Assembly (NCBI GenBank): GCA_964411505.1
Contig: CAYPLH010000053.1
Location: forward strand, 1-27,272
From: CAYPLH01 sp964411505
GTDB lineage: Bacteria > Bacillota > Clostridia > CAYPLH01 > DUMO01
Direction: 5' to 3'
Length of the DNA stretch: 27,272 nucleotides
Part shown: piece by piece, positions 1-8,153 of the stretch
Position numbering within the stretch: the first letter of the stretch is position 1
Layout: each line of letters starts with the position of its first letter
Translations under genes and position numbers: made by a program
Notes under the pieces: model-generated
What the model saw: the letters and a program-made list of their open reading frames with translations, nothing else
What the model was told of the DNA's origin: nothing
Databases searched by the model: none

Positions 1-1
1 C

Positions 2-205
2 TCAATTTTATGGTATTTATGCGAAAACAAAGGGAAGGTTGTTTCATCTGAAGAACTGTTTGAAGCAGTGTGGGGAGAAAAGTTCTTAGATAACAATAAT
101 ACCGTAATGGCTCATATTGGACGGTTACGTGAGAAGATGAATGAGCCTGGGAAAAACCCGAAATTCATAAAAACTGTTTGGGGAGTTGGCTATCAAATTG
201 AGTAG
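2..205 (+). CDS. VanR-like response regulator, C-terminal part (cut by window start)
   Basis: The window opens inside this gene; 67 codons and a TAG stop are visible. The translation has the winged-helix DNA-binding features of OmpR/PhoB regulators: a recognition-helix stretch NTVMAHIGRLREKM and the terminal hairpin KTVWGVGYQIE. The receiver domain with its phosphorylated aspartate lies outside the window. The gene overlaps the next one, a VanS-like kinase, by 20 bases, as vanR and vanS do in vancomycin clusters, so the two should form one two-component system. Family membership is clear; the signal and the regulon cannot be read from this fragment. Confidence 0.9.
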   Translation, partial: SILWYLCENKGKVVSSEELFEAVWGEKFLDNNNTVMAHIGRLREKMNEPGKNPKFIKTVWGVGYQIE

Positions 206-1289
206 AGAAAAAGTCAAAATGAAATATGAATTAACTAAAAAACTAGTCAAAAAATTATTCATAGCTCTGGTTACTTTTTCGTTTTCTTTATTTTTGTTGC
301 TTATCATTTTCTTGGAATTCCATGACTTAATAGAGCCAAGCGGCGGTTATTTGTATCAGACTTTCCGGTTTGTTTGGAATAATAAATTTGTTGTATTTCT
401 GTTAACGTGGGGGCTAGGAGCGTTAATAATATTTATTTCGTATTGGATTCAAATATTAAAGTATCTGGACAAAGTTATCTATGCAACAAAAAAAATCCAT
501 GCTGTCGATGACGAAATCATTGAGCTTCCGTCGGAATTACATGATGTTGAAAAAGATATGAACCTAATAAAGACTAATTTCAAAAGAAGTCAACAGCTTG
601 CAAAAGAAGCAGAACAACGGAAAAATGATTTAGTTGTATATTTAGCCCATGATTTGAAAACACCGCTCACTTCAGTTATTGGTTATCTTACACTGCTACG
701 TGATGAAAGCCAAATTTCGGAAGAGCTGCGGACAAAGTATCTTTCAATATCACTGGAAAAAGCAGAGAGGTTGGAGGAATTGATTAATGAGTTTTTTGAA
801 ATTACTCGCTTCAATTTTACTGCTGTATACCTTGACCTCAGCAGTGTTAATTTACCAAGGATGATTGAACAAACCGTATATGAATTTAAGCCGATGCTTT
901 CTGAAAAGGGCTTGCAATGCACTATATCGGCAGCTTCTGATATATTAATAAATTGTGATGCGAACAAATTGCAGCGTGTATTGGACAATCTGCTGCGCAA
1001 TGCCGTAAATTACAGCTTCAGCAGCACTACAATTGAAATATTTGTCAAACAAAACAATGAGGGCATAAAGATAAAGGTCTTAAATCACGGCAATACAATT
1101 GCAAAGGAAAAACTAGATAGAATTTTTGAACAATTCTATCGACTTGATACAGCCAGAACAACCCAAAACGGTGGTGCAGGACTAGGACTTGCTATTGCAA
1201 AAGAGATTGTGGAGCTGCACGGAGGTACTATATCGGCATTCAGCGAAAATGAAACGATAATGTTTGAGGTTGCTATTCCTACTCTGTAG
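186..1289 (+). CDS. VanS-like sensor histidine kinase
   Basis: This is a membrane histidine kinase of 367 aa. Two transmembrane segments lie at about residues 22-43 and 68-90 with a short outer loop between them. A HAMP-like linker follows, then the H-box with the phospho-accepting His155 (YLAHDLKTPLTS), the N-box near 260-277 (NKLQRVLDNLLRNAVNYS) and a G-box GGAGLGLAIAKEIVELHGG. The H-box and the EAEQRKND segment before it closely resemble VanS of the vanA type. I chose the TTG at 186 because its product starts MAIKL, as VanSA starts MVIKL, at the same overlap with the regulator; the ATG at 219 is an alternative. It should phosphorylate the preceding regulator. No vanHAX or vanXY genes follow, so this looks like an orphan VanRS-type system, not a resistance cassette. 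Confidence 0.9.
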   Translation: MAIKLSREKVKMKYELTKKLVKKLFIALVTFSFSLFLLLIIFLEFHDLIEPSGGYLYQTFRFVWNNKFVVFLLTWGLGALIIFISYWIQILKYLDKVIYATKKIHAVDDEIIELPSELHDVEKDMNLIKTNFKRSQQLAKEAEQRKNDLVVYLAHDLKTPLTSVIGYLTLLRDESQISEELRTKYLSISLEKAERLEELINEFFEITRFNFTAVYLDLSSVNLPRMIEQTVYEFKPMLSEKGLQCTISAASDILINCDANKLQRVLDNLLRNAVNYSFSSTTIEIFVKQNNEGIKIKVLNHGNTIAKEKLDRIFEQFYRLDTARTTQNGGAGLGLAIAKEIVELHGGTISAFSENETIMFEVAIPTL

Positions 1290-1342
1290 GGAAATCGTAA
1301 GAATTTCATCACTATTAAAATAACATTATTTGCGGAGGAAAA

Positions 1343-2134
1343 ATGAACGAAGTTAATAAAACGCTATTCATCCCACTATATGGCAAAGCACTTGTCAGCA
1401 AGAAGAGGATTATCATAACCGATAAAAAAGCTGAGCAAATATGGGAAAAGGAAGCATTTCCGATTAAAGGTAAATCTAAATCAAAATGGTTGGCCTATTA
1501 TATGGCGATGCGGGCAAGAATATTCGATGATTGGACAGATAAAATGCTTCAACAATGTCCAGATTCACTGATATTACATATAGGGTGTGGGCTTGATAGC
1601 AGACATGAAAGAGTCGATGGTAGCTATGCCGAGTGGATTGATGCAGATTTCATGGATGTTATTTCAGTAAGGAAAAAATATTTTCAGGAATCATCTATCT
1701 ATCATATGATTGGTATGGATGTTTCAGAAACGGATGAGATTAATAGTTTACCGCCTGCAAATTGTGTCATTGTTATTTTGGAAGGTATTAGCATGTATCT
1801 TCAAAATTCCGAGTTAAAAAGATTACTTGAAACGATACAAGAAAAGTATCCTGAGGTTCATATACTTATGGATGTGTATACTGAATTTGCTGCGAAAGCC
1901 TCTAAATACAAAAATCCTGTTAATGATGTAGGTGTTACAGAACTTTATGGAGTTGATGATGTTGAATGCCTTGTTGCCGATAACAGACTTAATGTGAAAG
2001 CTGAACACTCGTTAACACCAGACTATCTTGTTGATGAGCTAGAGGGATTTGAAAAAAGTTTTTTTAGAGTAATGTTTACTGGTTCTTTAGCAAGAAAGAT
2101 ATATAGATTATATGAGTTTGAAACTGCAAAGTGA
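1343..2134 (+). CDS. Class I SAM-dependent methyltransferase (LCM/Ppm1 family)
   Basis: The product is a soluble methyltransferase of 263 aa. The SAM-binding glycine motif is at residues 79-87 (HIGCGLDSR), with an acidic end to the next strand (EWIDADFMDV). The segment VIVILEGISMYL matches the motif of the leucine carboxyl methyltransferase / TcmP-like family. That family O-methylates carboxylates or small molecules; the substrate here is unknown. A strong GCGGAGGAAAA ribosome site precedes the ATG. It lies 53 bases after the VanS-like kinase with no terminator seen between, so it may be cotranscribed with or controlled by that system. Confidence is high for the fold and low for the substrate. 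Confidence 0.85.
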   Translation: MNEVNKTLFIPLYGKALVSKKRIIITDKKAEQIWEKEAFPIKGKSKSKWLAYYMAMRARIFDDWTDKMLQQCPDSLILHIGCGLDSRHERVDGSYAEWIDADFMDVISVRKKYFQESSIYHMIGMDVSETDEINSLPPANCVIVILEGISMYLQNSELKRLLETIQEKYPEVHILMDVYTEFAAKASKYKNPVNDVGVTELYGVDDVECLVADNRLNVKAEHSLTPDYLVDELEGFEKSFFRVMFTGSLARKIYRLYEFETAK

Positions 2135-2186
2135 CTATTGCCGTGGGTTTTAAAGTTAATAATGAGCGTGCAGTACAAAAATCAGG

Positions 2187-2223
2187 GGATGGAAAGCTAA
2201 TGCTACCCATCCTTTCTTGTTTT
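2187..2223 (+). terminator. Probable rho-independent terminator after the methyltransferase
   Basis: Arms GGATGG (2187-2192) and CCATCC (2207-2212) enclose a loop that itself contains AGC/GCT pairing. The stem is followed by the T-rich run TTTCTTGTTTT. It fits as the end of the VanRS-methyltransferase unit. The rest of the 2135-2358 gap contains no gene; a perfect palindrome CTACATGTAG sits at 2321-2330, upstream of the sigma gene. Confidence 0.6.
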
Positions 2224-2358
2224 GGGCAAGAGGAAAGAGTTAATTAATATATCTAAAATATTTAAGATTATTGATAGATTTCATTTTGTGGTTACGAAGT
2301 ATTAAGTGAAAGCAGAAATACTACATGTAGAAATTAAAGTAACAAAGAGGTGTCGACA

Positions 2359-2925
2359 TTGAAAGTAACAGAAGAGAATTTTATTGAAAAGATGAAAAAG
2401 GGAGATGAGAAAGCCTTAGAATATGTTATAGATAATTATGGTTGGATTCTTAAAACAGTTTTGAAAAAACATTTATTCTATATTATGGACTATTATGAAG
2501 AATGCATGAATGATTGTTTACTTGCGATTTGGGAAAATAATCATAACTATAATCCTGAAAGATCCAGTTTTAATAATTGGATAGGAGGAATTGCAAAATA
2601 TAAATCTATTGATTATATGAGGAAATATCTAAAGGATTTAGAAACCAAGAACATTGAGGATGTAAATATTACTGTGGAGGATAATTTAATAAAAGAAATT
2701 CTTGAAAATGAAATAAGTGAAGAAACTGAAAAAATGCTTCGAATTTTATCGGATGAGGATAGAAATATTTTTGAAAAACGTTATTTAAAAGATAAAGATA
2801 TAGATGAAATATCTAAGGATACAGGGCTTAGTAAATATATTCTTTATAATAGGCTTTCGAGGGGAAAAAACAAAATTCGTAAAGAAGTTAAGGTAGGAGG
2901 AGATTGTAAGAATGAAGGACTCTAA
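2359..2925 (+). CDS. Sigma-70 family (ECF-like) RNA polymerase sigma factor
   Basis: This is a small sigma factor of 188 aa. Region 2 is seen as an aromatic and acidic helix block (YEECMNDCLLAIW, then FNNWIGGIAKYKSIDYMRKY). Region 4 is a C-terminal HTH (DIDEISKDTGLSKYILYNRL followed by SRGKNKIRKEV). I chose TTG 2359 because AAAGAGGTG at 2344-2352 is a good ribosome site six bases before it; the GTG at 2350 lies inside that site. The gene overlaps the next one by 14 bases. Since that gene encodes a DUF4179 membrane protein, the pair is a sigma/anti-sigma module. The inducing stress is unknown. The module is more AT-rich in codon use than the VanRS genes before it. Confidence 0.9.
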   Translation: MKVTEENFIEKMKKGDEKALEYVIDNYGWILKTVLKKHLFYIMDYYEECMNDCLLAIWENNHNYNPERSSFNNWIGGIAKYKSIDYMRKYLKDLETKNIEDVNITVEDNLIKEILENEISEETEKMLRILSDEDRNIFEKRYLKDKDIDEISKDTGLSKYILYNRLSRGKNKIRKEVKVGGDCKNEGL

Positions 2926-3997
2926 AAATATTTATGGATTGTTAAATCAAGTAGATTTTAATATTGAGGAATATGAAAAAGAGGAATTGAGTGATATAGA
3001 AAAGCATAGGTTAAAGGTTAATTTTAGAAAGAGAAATAAGAAAAAATTTGATTTCAAAAAGGTATCTGCTATTGTGGCTGCGCTAGTATTGACTATAGGC
3101 ATTTTTGGTCAGACGAATTTTGGAAGAAATGTTTATGCAGCCGCTCAATCAAAAGTTACAGAAATATCTTATTCTATAGGTAAATCTTTAGGTATTGAAA
3201 GAAATATTGAACCTTATGCAAATGTAGTAGATCAAGTAGTTGAGGATAAAGGAGTAGAGATTAAATTAACAGATGTAATTATTGATAAAAATGAATTAAT
3301 TTTTTCTACTATTGCAAATACTAATCAACCAATGAATGGATTTCGCTTTGATTATGATATATTCATAAATGGGAAAAGGCTAAAAAGTTATGCGGCAAGT
3401 GGAAGTTCTGGAGCAATTGATGATTCTAATACTCTATTCTTCACGACATATACTATTGATATAAAAGAAATTGATACAGATGAGAATGTAGATATAAAAG
3501 TTGTGCTAAAGGATATAAGTTATTACTATATAGGCAATAGAGAATTAAATGAAGGTGAAGAGATAGAAACAGAGCAGATAAAAGGAAAATGGAAATTTGA
3601 ATTTACTGCAAATGGTAAAGAACTGATGAAAAAAACTTATGCATTACCTGTTGAGTATTCATTTAATATAGATAATACAAAATATGTTTTAGAAGAATTT
3701 AGATACAATCCTGTAAATCAAAAAATATTTGGCAAAGTTGAAAACAAGTCTAATGGCTTTCATGCAATTGATTTAAGAGGATATGATAACTTAGGAAATG
3801 AAGTTGTATTTTATTTAAGTACTTTATCTGGCGAAGATTTTATATTTAGATATCAAAATAGTAATGGAGACTTATCTGATGAAATAACATCTATTACTTT
3901 AATACCTTATGCTGCAAAATATCCAGAGAAAAGTGGGAAGATGAATAATGATTATAAGCAGGTCGGAGAAGAATTCACAGTGTTTTTAAATAAATAG
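2912..3997 (+). CDS. DUF4179 membrane-anchored anti-sigma factor
   Basis: The 361-aa product has an N-terminal cytosolic part of about 48 residues rich in charged residues. One transmembrane helix follows near residues 51-66 (VSAIVAALVLTIGIFG), then the family hallmark of DUF4179 proteins just after the membrane (TNFGRNVYAAAQ). A long extracellular beta-rich domain makes up the rest. DUF4179 proteins are typically encoded directly after a sigma-70-like gene and hold that sigma factor at the membrane. The start overlaps the sigma gene and has a strong GGTAGGAGGAGA ribosome site, indicating translational coupling. Which signal the outer domain senses is not visible. Confidence 0.88.
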   Translation: MKDSKNIYGLLNQVDFNIEEYEKEELSDIEKHRLKVNFRKRNKKKFDFKKVSAIVAALVLTIGIFGQTNFGRNVYAAAQSKVTEISYSIGKSLGIERNIEPYANVVDQVVEDKGVEIKLTDVIIDKNELIFSTIANTNQPMNGFRFDYDIFINGKRLKSYAASGSSGAIDDSNTLFFTTYTIDIKEIDTDENVDIKVVLKDISYYYIGNRELNEGEEIETEQIKGKWKFEFTANGKELMKKTYALPVEYSFNIDNTKYVLEEFRYNPVNQKIFGKVENKSNGFHAIDLRGYDNLGNEVVFYLSTLSGEDFIFRYQNSNGDLSDEITSITLIPYAAKYPEKSGKMNNDYKQVGEEFTVFLNK

Positions 3998-4000
3998 ATA

Positions 4001-4144
4001 AAGATGACCTCGCTTTTAAATACAAGATTGCTAGAACAATTTGATGAAAAGATATTCAATGCACTGGTTGAGAAAATAGAAATTATCTCTCCAGTGCATT
4101 TTGTTTTTGTATTGAAAATTGGAATGAGGGTGGAGGAAATATAA
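4001..4144 (+). pseudogene. Remnant of a large serine recombinase (C-terminal end)
   Basis: The frame begins right after the anti-sigma stop and reads 47 codons to a TAA. Its sequence (LLEQFDEKIFNALVEKIEII, then SPVHFVFVLKIG) matches the extreme C-terminus of large serine recombinases of integrative elements, where an FDE-LFNALVEKI block precedes a hydrophobic strand. The catalytic N-terminal domain, the recombinase domain and the zinc ribbon are all missing, and no ribosome site or start codon is visible. I infer the scar of a lost integrative element. The assignment rests on remembered family patterns and should be confirmed by a profile search. Confidence 0.6.
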
Positions 4145-4211
4145 AGTAGAATTAGGGGAAAGTTGTGGGTTTTCATTTGTTTATACAACCATAACAATAT
4201 TTCTAAAACCA

Positions 4212-4240
4212 TTGCACATATCAACCAAATGGCTTATATT
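4212..4240 (+). promoter_or_regulatory. Sigma-A promoter of the XRE-nuclease operon
   Basis: The -35 box TTGCAC (4212-4217) and -10 box TATATT (4235-4240) are separated by 17 bases. They lie 28 bases upstream of the XRE start codon. This is the only good promoter seen before the six-gene operon. Confidence 0.65.
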
Positions 4241-4268
4241 GTATATTAATGTAAGTTGGAGGTGCGAT

Positions 4269-4493
4269 ATGACTACTGCAGATATGATTAAAGAACTGTG
4301 TGAACAAATGAATATAAGCGTTGCGGAACTTGCTAGACGTATTGGTCAGACTCCACAGAATTTCAATAAGAAATTAAAACGTGAAACTGTAACCTTGGAT
4401 GAATTGAAAGCTATAGCTGATGCACTGGATATTAAGTTTGAGCAGGCATTTATATTGCCTGATGGGAATGAAATTAAGATAGGTAATGAGTAA
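4269..4493 (+). CDS. XRE-family helix-turn-helix regulator
   Basis: The 74-aa protein is almost entirely a Cro/CI-type HTH: TTADMIKELCEQMNISVAEL leads into the recognition helix region TPQNFNKKLKRE, then DELKAIADALDIKFEQAF. I placed the start at ATG 4269, after TGGAGGTG. The longer reading frame to 4212 begins inside the -35 box and cannot be the real start. It is the first gene of a tight operon; the next start is 15 bases after its stop, with an AAAGGAGGCGG ribosome site. Small XRE proteins in this position commonly autoregulate, for example in toxin-antitoxin and defence operons. No clear operator palindrome was seen at the promoter. Confidence 0.85.
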   Translation: MTTADMIKELCEQMNISVAELARRIGQTPQNFNKKLKRETVTLDELKAIADALDIKFEQAFILPDGNEIKIGNE

Positions 4494-4508
4494 AGGAGGC
4501 GGCCTAAT

Positions 4509-5189
4509 ATGATGATTAGCCCAGAAAGTTACTATGAAGAGTATCTTAAAGGAAAAGCTAAAGAACAGATAATGACAGCTATTCGGGGGCTTAAGCAAGA
4601 AATAGGTCGCCTCAAAAATTCAATGGAAAACCCGCATGGCGGCATAGAAACTGTTATGCATCCAAGTGAAGATACTCGCCTTCATTGGACTCGTGAATAC
4701 TTGGTTAAAGCCAAACAAGCCTATGTTGAAGCTGGTGGAACTTATACTCTATCAAAATCTGAAGAAAAGACAGCTGACTTTGATGCAAATATGGAATCCA
4801 TCAGCAAGACAACCTTTAGCATTGGGGGTTATTTTGGAGGCTACCGTAATTATATTGTAGAACTAACAGATGAATTCAAAGCCTATACAAAATTATGGGA
4901 AGATAAAGAGCCTCTCCTATTATGTGATGATGATAGTCAGGAGCCATTTACAAAGGATACTTTCATAGCCGCACTTAAAGATCTGCATATCGGTGAGTGG
5001 CGCAGGCGATATTCTACTAAACGCTTCGGATGCATGGTACTTGATGGAACACAGTGGGAGTTAGAATTTGTATATAGCAATGGGCATAAACCAGTAAAAA
5101 TTGATGGTGATAACTCTTACCCTTATAACTTTGATAAGTTCCAGAGACTATTTGGCATTGATGATATTGAGGAGGACGAGTATGAATAA
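4509..5189 (+). CDS. Conserved hypothetical protein (226 aa), second gene of the XRE-nuclease operon
   Basis: I do not recognise a characterised family. The N-terminal 40 residues look helical (SYYEEYLKGKAKEQIMTAIR). The C-terminal third is a compact alpha/beta block: WRRRYSTKRFGCMVLDGTQW, a beta segment, then KIDGDNSYPYNFDKFQRLFG. This resembles a module I recall from many uncharacterised Firmicute proteins, ending in a G-x-N-x-YP-x-NF motif. The last residues are strongly acidic (DDIEEDEYE). No membrane segment or signal peptide is visible. The stop overlaps the DUF6508 start by 8 bases, so the two are probably translationally coupled. Confidence 0.75.
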   Translation: MMISPESYYEEYLKGKAKEQIMTAIRGLKQEIGRLKNSMENPHGGIETVMHPSEDTRLHWTREYLVKAKQAYVEAGGTYTLSKSEEKTADFDANMESISKTTFSIGGYFGGYRNYIVELTDEFKAYTKLWEDKEPLLLCDDDSQEPFTKDTFIAALKDLHIGEWRRRYSTKRFGCMVLDGTQWELEFVYSNGHKPVKIDGDNSYPYNFDKFQRLFGIDDIEEDEYE

Positions 5190-5592
5190 ACTCGATATTT
5201 TAACAAAATACATACCTATGATCCAGACAGATAGTTTTGGCGAATGGGTTATTGATAAAGAAAATGATGGAACACCGGAACATCCGATACAAATGCCTTT
5301 TGTGGGTTATTCCGAAATGGTGAGTAGCTTTATTGACGATGTTTATACTTTTGAAGAAAGCAATAAAGATATGGAGCTTACTCGCTATGGAGATATTCTA
5401 AAAGAGAATGGTCTTGAATGGGGAACGGACTCTATGAAAAATGTTGATGCTTCAAATTTGAATGTGCAGTGTGTGCTTGCACTTATTATGGGTGCTGTTA
5501 GAGCCGAACGATTTTGCGATGGTGCATTAATAGATTTCTTCAAAAATGGCTGCATATTGAAGTGGCTTGATAGATTAAACAATATTGAGTAA
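5182..5592 (+). CDS. DUF6508-like protein
   Basis: The 136-aa product starts at ATG 5182, behind GAGGAGGACGAG; the frame open from 5101 is only an upstream extension inside the previous gene. The C-terminal part has a conserved pattern I associate with DUF6508: LALIMGAVRAERFCDGALID followed by FFKNGCILKWLDRL. Function is unknown for this family. The cluster of cysteines and charged residues in the motif could be structural or catalytic; the sequence does not decide. It has an 8-base overlap with the preceding gene and 14 bases to the next, so it sits in the middle of the operon. Confidence 0.75.
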   Translation: MNKLDILTKYIPMIQTDSFGEWVIDKENDGTPEHPIQMPFVGYSEMVSSFIDDVYTFEESNKDMELTRYGDILKENGLEWGTDSMKNVDASNLNVQCVLALIMGAVRAERFCDGALIDFFKNGCILKWLDRLNNIE

Positions 5593-5606
5593 AGGGGGGG
5601 TTAAAA

Positions 5607-6590
5607 TTGGATACAAATAAAATGAAAGCTTTACCTTATGATGAGCTGCGTGCATTATATAGGAACTTTCTACATAGCCAAAACATTTCGCAATTAACAA
5701 TTAATACTGCTTATACGGACACCTTCTACCTTTGGAGGAAAGGTAGCAAAGACCTGTTCTGGAATGCAGTGACTGATACTGATTTTGAGGATACAGCAAA
5801 AAACGAGTTAATAAAGGCTCTTTCTGAGAACTCGACCGGTAATGCTAAATCACTTGCTAATAGTTACATGTCTCATCTAAGAAGGTTCCGCCTATTCTTG
5901 GCTTCTGATGGAATTGCAGATTCATCATCCACACCTAAGCAGGAAAAGACTGCTTACCGTACAAATACTCGTAAAAAGAAAATGGACGTTAATGTTCCTA
6001 ATCCATCAATCGAGCAGGTTGAGTTTTATCTTACGAAGTGGGATGGACTTGAAAATTATCATTTACAAGAGGATGCTCTAAATAAATTGTTTCTGGAACT
6101 GTGTCCAAATAATACAGACATTCTAGATATTCTATTAAAAGCATCAACACTTAATGATTTTTATAGTACAAACATTTTTTCAATCTATCCGGTAGCTAAG
6201 CATATACGCTCCTTAAATATTGATACGAGACTCGATGCTGGTGATGTTACTCTAATCAGAGATATCCAGCATGTAACGATTAGTAATAAAAGGAGAAGTT
6301 TTTACTCTTTTGCCACCAAATATTGTAGTCATCACAATCCACTTGATTATCCTATATATGATAGCTACGTTGATGAGGTGCTACGATATTTTAGAAATCG
6401 TGATAACTTCTCAGATTTCCAAAATGATGAGCTGAAAGATTACGTTAGGTTTAAAAATATATTGATTTATTTTCGTGAGTTCTATGGCTTATATAAATAT
6501 AATTTAAAACAAATTGATCAGTATGTTTGGCAGCTTGGAAAAGACTACCTCCCGAAAAATTATGGGAAGAAAAAGAGAGGAGACAAGTAG
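5607..6590 (+). CDS. Uncharacterised 327-aa protein upstream of the nuclease
   Basis: I chose TTG 5607 because AAAGGGGGGG lies six bases before it; ATG 5622 is an alternative. The N-terminal ~90 residues (LYRNFLHSQNISQLTINTAY through SYMSHLRRFRLFL) resemble the SAM-like helical domain of tyrosine integrases, but there is no integrase catalytic domain. A basic linker (TNTRKKKM) follows. Near residues 234-255 is the conserved-looking block SFATKYCSHHNP then YPIYDSYVDEVL. A conserved lysine followed by a buried Asp in an IYDSxV context recalls HhH-GPD/OGG-like proteins, but this is only a resemblance. The stop is two bases before the nuclease start, so the two products probably act together. Confidence 0.7.
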   Translation: MDTNKMKALPYDELRALYRNFLHSQNISQLTINTAYTDTFYLWRKGSKDLFWNAVTDTDFEDTAKNELIKALSENSTGNAKSLANSYMSHLRRFRLFLASDGIADSSSTPKQEKTAYRTNTRKKKMDVNVPNPSIEQVEFYLTKWDGLENYHLQEDALNKLFLELCPNNTDILDILLKASTLNDFYSTNIFSIYPVAKHIRSLNIDTRLDAGDVTLIRDIQHVTISNKRRSFYSFATKYCSHHNPLDYPIYDSYVDEVLRYFRNRDNFSDFQNDELKDYVRFKNILIYFREFYGLYKYNLKQIDQYVWQLGKDYLPKNYGKKKRGDK

Positions 6591-6592
6591 AA

Positions 6593-7606
6593 ATGAAGAT
6601 TCACTATTTTCAGAGATATCATGCAAAAGAAAATGTAGCTACGGCAAATACGATGTTGCTATTGTCTCGTTTGTACCAATATTCTTCTGATAAGTTTTTT
6701 CGATTCTTAAAGTCGGAGTTCTTCTCTGATTCTTTTGAGCCAGAAATCGTATTTAACTTACAAGAGAAGAGTATTGATAGTATTCCTGATGCCACCATTA
6801 CACAGGAAAGTTTTAAGATTGTTGTGGAAACAAAAATGTCTGACTGGTTTTATTCTGAACAGCTTATGAGACATTTGAACTCCTTTGGTGATGAGAAGTA
6901 TAAGGTAATGATTACCCTTGCCCCTGAATTAATGGCAGAAGACAAAAAGAGGGTTTTTGAACAACAATTAAAGGAATATAATTCTGCACAAAGTAAACCA
7001 GTAATTCATATCAATACAACTTTCGAAGGTGTTGCAAACGCGATTCAGGAAGTAATTGATGATAGAGATTATGAAATGCAGGAAGTCCTAGATGATTATT
7101 TAAATTATTGCTATAGCGATGGACTGATTGCAGTTTCAGATTCATGGAAGTTTATGAGGATGCAATTGGCAGGAACAACACTAGATTTTAATGTAAGCCA
7201 GGATATTTACTATGATAATGCTGAGCGTGGTTTTCGTGCACACGATTATTTGAGCTTGTATAAAAATAAAAGCGTACGTGCGGTTGGCAAGATTAGTGCT
7301 CGTATCACAGCTGTAGATACTGATAATGGTATGCAATATGAAGTAGAGCATGGTAAATTGACCGAGGAAAGAAAGCAGAAAATTGCAGATGCAATTATTG
7401 ATGGTGTTCAACATGGATATGATATAAAAAGTAGTAAGCACAGATACTTCTTTGTTGAAAAATTCTATGAGACTGATTTTAAGAAAATCACGTCAAGAGC
7501 TCCTATGGGAACGAGGGTATTTGATTTAACACAAGTTCTGGAGACAGAGAATTTACCTGAAACACAGGAAATCGCTGAACTTCTTAAGACTAAGACATGG
7601 AGTTAA
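6593..7606 (+). CDS. PD-(D/E)XK-like nuclease
   Basis: The 337-aa product starts at ATG 6593 after the ribosome site AGAGAGGAGAC; the frame open from 6527 is an extension inside the previous gene. Pro65-Asp66, then twelve residues, then Glu79-Thr-Lys81 (IPDATI and FKIVVETKMSDWF) fit the PD-(D/E)XK active site. Upstream Glu49/Glu51 could be the motif-I acid. A restriction-endonuclease-like fold is therefore likely in residues ~20-150. The C-terminal half (residues ~170-337) is a separate domain with no match I recognise; it may recognise a substrate or partner. Such nucleases cut DNA or RNA in restriction and other defence systems, which fits the operon, but no methylase or helicase gene is present nearby. 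Confidence 0.72.
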   Translation: MKIHYFQRYHAKENVATANTMLLLSRLYQYSSDKFFRFLKSEFFSDSFEPEIVFNLQEKSIDSIPDATITQESFKIVVETKMSDWFYSEQLMRHLNSFGDEKYKVMITLAPELMAEDKKRVFEQQLKEYNSAQSKPVIHINTTFEGVANAIQEVIDDRDYEMQEVLDDYLNYCYSDGLIAVSDSWKFMRMQLAGTTLDFNVSQDIYYDNAERGFRAHDYLSLYKNKSVRAVGKISARITAVDTDNGMQYEVEHGKLTEERKQKIADAIIDGVQHGYDIKSSKHRYFFVEKFYETDFKKITSRAPMGTRVFDLTQVLETENLPETQEIAELLKTKTWS

Positions 7607-7630
7607 TAATGTGGTGCGTTGTTTGTTGTG

Positions 7631-7658
7631 TTGAAAACCATAATATCATCGCGATAAT
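7631..7658 (+). promoter_or_regulatory. Possible sigma-A promoter for the small membrane protein
   Basis: TTGAAA (7631-7636) and GATAAT (7653-7658) are spaced by 16 bases, in the 99-base gap before the membrane protein gene. Both boxes differ from consensus, so this is tentative; the gene could equally be read from the operon promoter. Confidence 0.35.
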
Positions 7659-7705
7659 TACAAGTACTGTTATAGAGGGAGAGAAGCTGAAAGGAGAGAA
7701 ATCTT

Positions 7706-8149
7706 ATGAATAAAGAAATCCAGAATGAACAGGAATTAGAAGAAAATGCTGAAGATAAGAATGGAATTGTGACTTGGGTGAAAGCACATAAAAAGCAGCT
7801 TGTTCTCATTGGAATAAGCATCCCTACACTTATTGCTATCGTGCTTGGATTGAAGAATAAAGATGCTATAAAAGAATTATTTGATAATTTGAAAGATGAG
7901 ATAGAAAAAGCGAATCTTTATAGTGGTAAATGGTTTGAAAATGCAACAGATGCAGAACTTGATACAGCACGAGAAAAAGTAAGGCTAGACTATTGCTCAT
8001 CAGGTGATGATTTTAAAGCGGCTTGTAGCCTACAGAACTTACTTGGAAGATTTGATAAAGAGATGAGTAAAAGAGCATGGGGCAATGAAACTCCACATGC
8101 ACCAAGTATTCATCGTGAGCACGGATGGTATTTATCTAACGATGACTAA
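7706..8149 (+). CDS. Small single-pass membrane protein (147 aa)
   Basis: A strong AAAGGAGAG ribosome site precedes ATG 7706. The first ~33 residues are acidic then basic, and one transmembrane helix follows at about 34-48 (LVLIGISIPTLIAIVLG). The remaining ~95 residues are charged and soluble, with an amphipathic stretch after the membrane. They end in APSIHREHGWYLSNDD, a tail I associate with accessory-element proteins of Clostridia. No catalytic motif is evident. It is separated from the nuclease by 99 bases and may be an optional last member of the operon. A hairpin follows its stop. Confidence 0.65.
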   Translation: MNKEIQNEQELEENAEDKNGIVTWVKAHKKQLVLIGISIPTLIAIVLGLKNKDAIKELFDNLKDEIEKANLYSGKWFENATDAELDTAREKVRLDYCSSGDDFKAACSLQNLLGRFDKEMSKRAWGNETPHAPSIHREHGWYLSNDD

Positions 8150-8153
8150 AAAG

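Noticed and set aside
1..1289. Vancomycin resistance cluster
   Set aside because: Only VanRS-like genes are present; no vanH, ligase, vanX or vanY follows, and the VanZ-like gene is about 17 kb away.
4212..4268. Longer N-terminus for the XRE regulator
   Set aside because: The extension starts inside the -35 box and spans the -10 box; ATG 4269 has a proper ribosome site.
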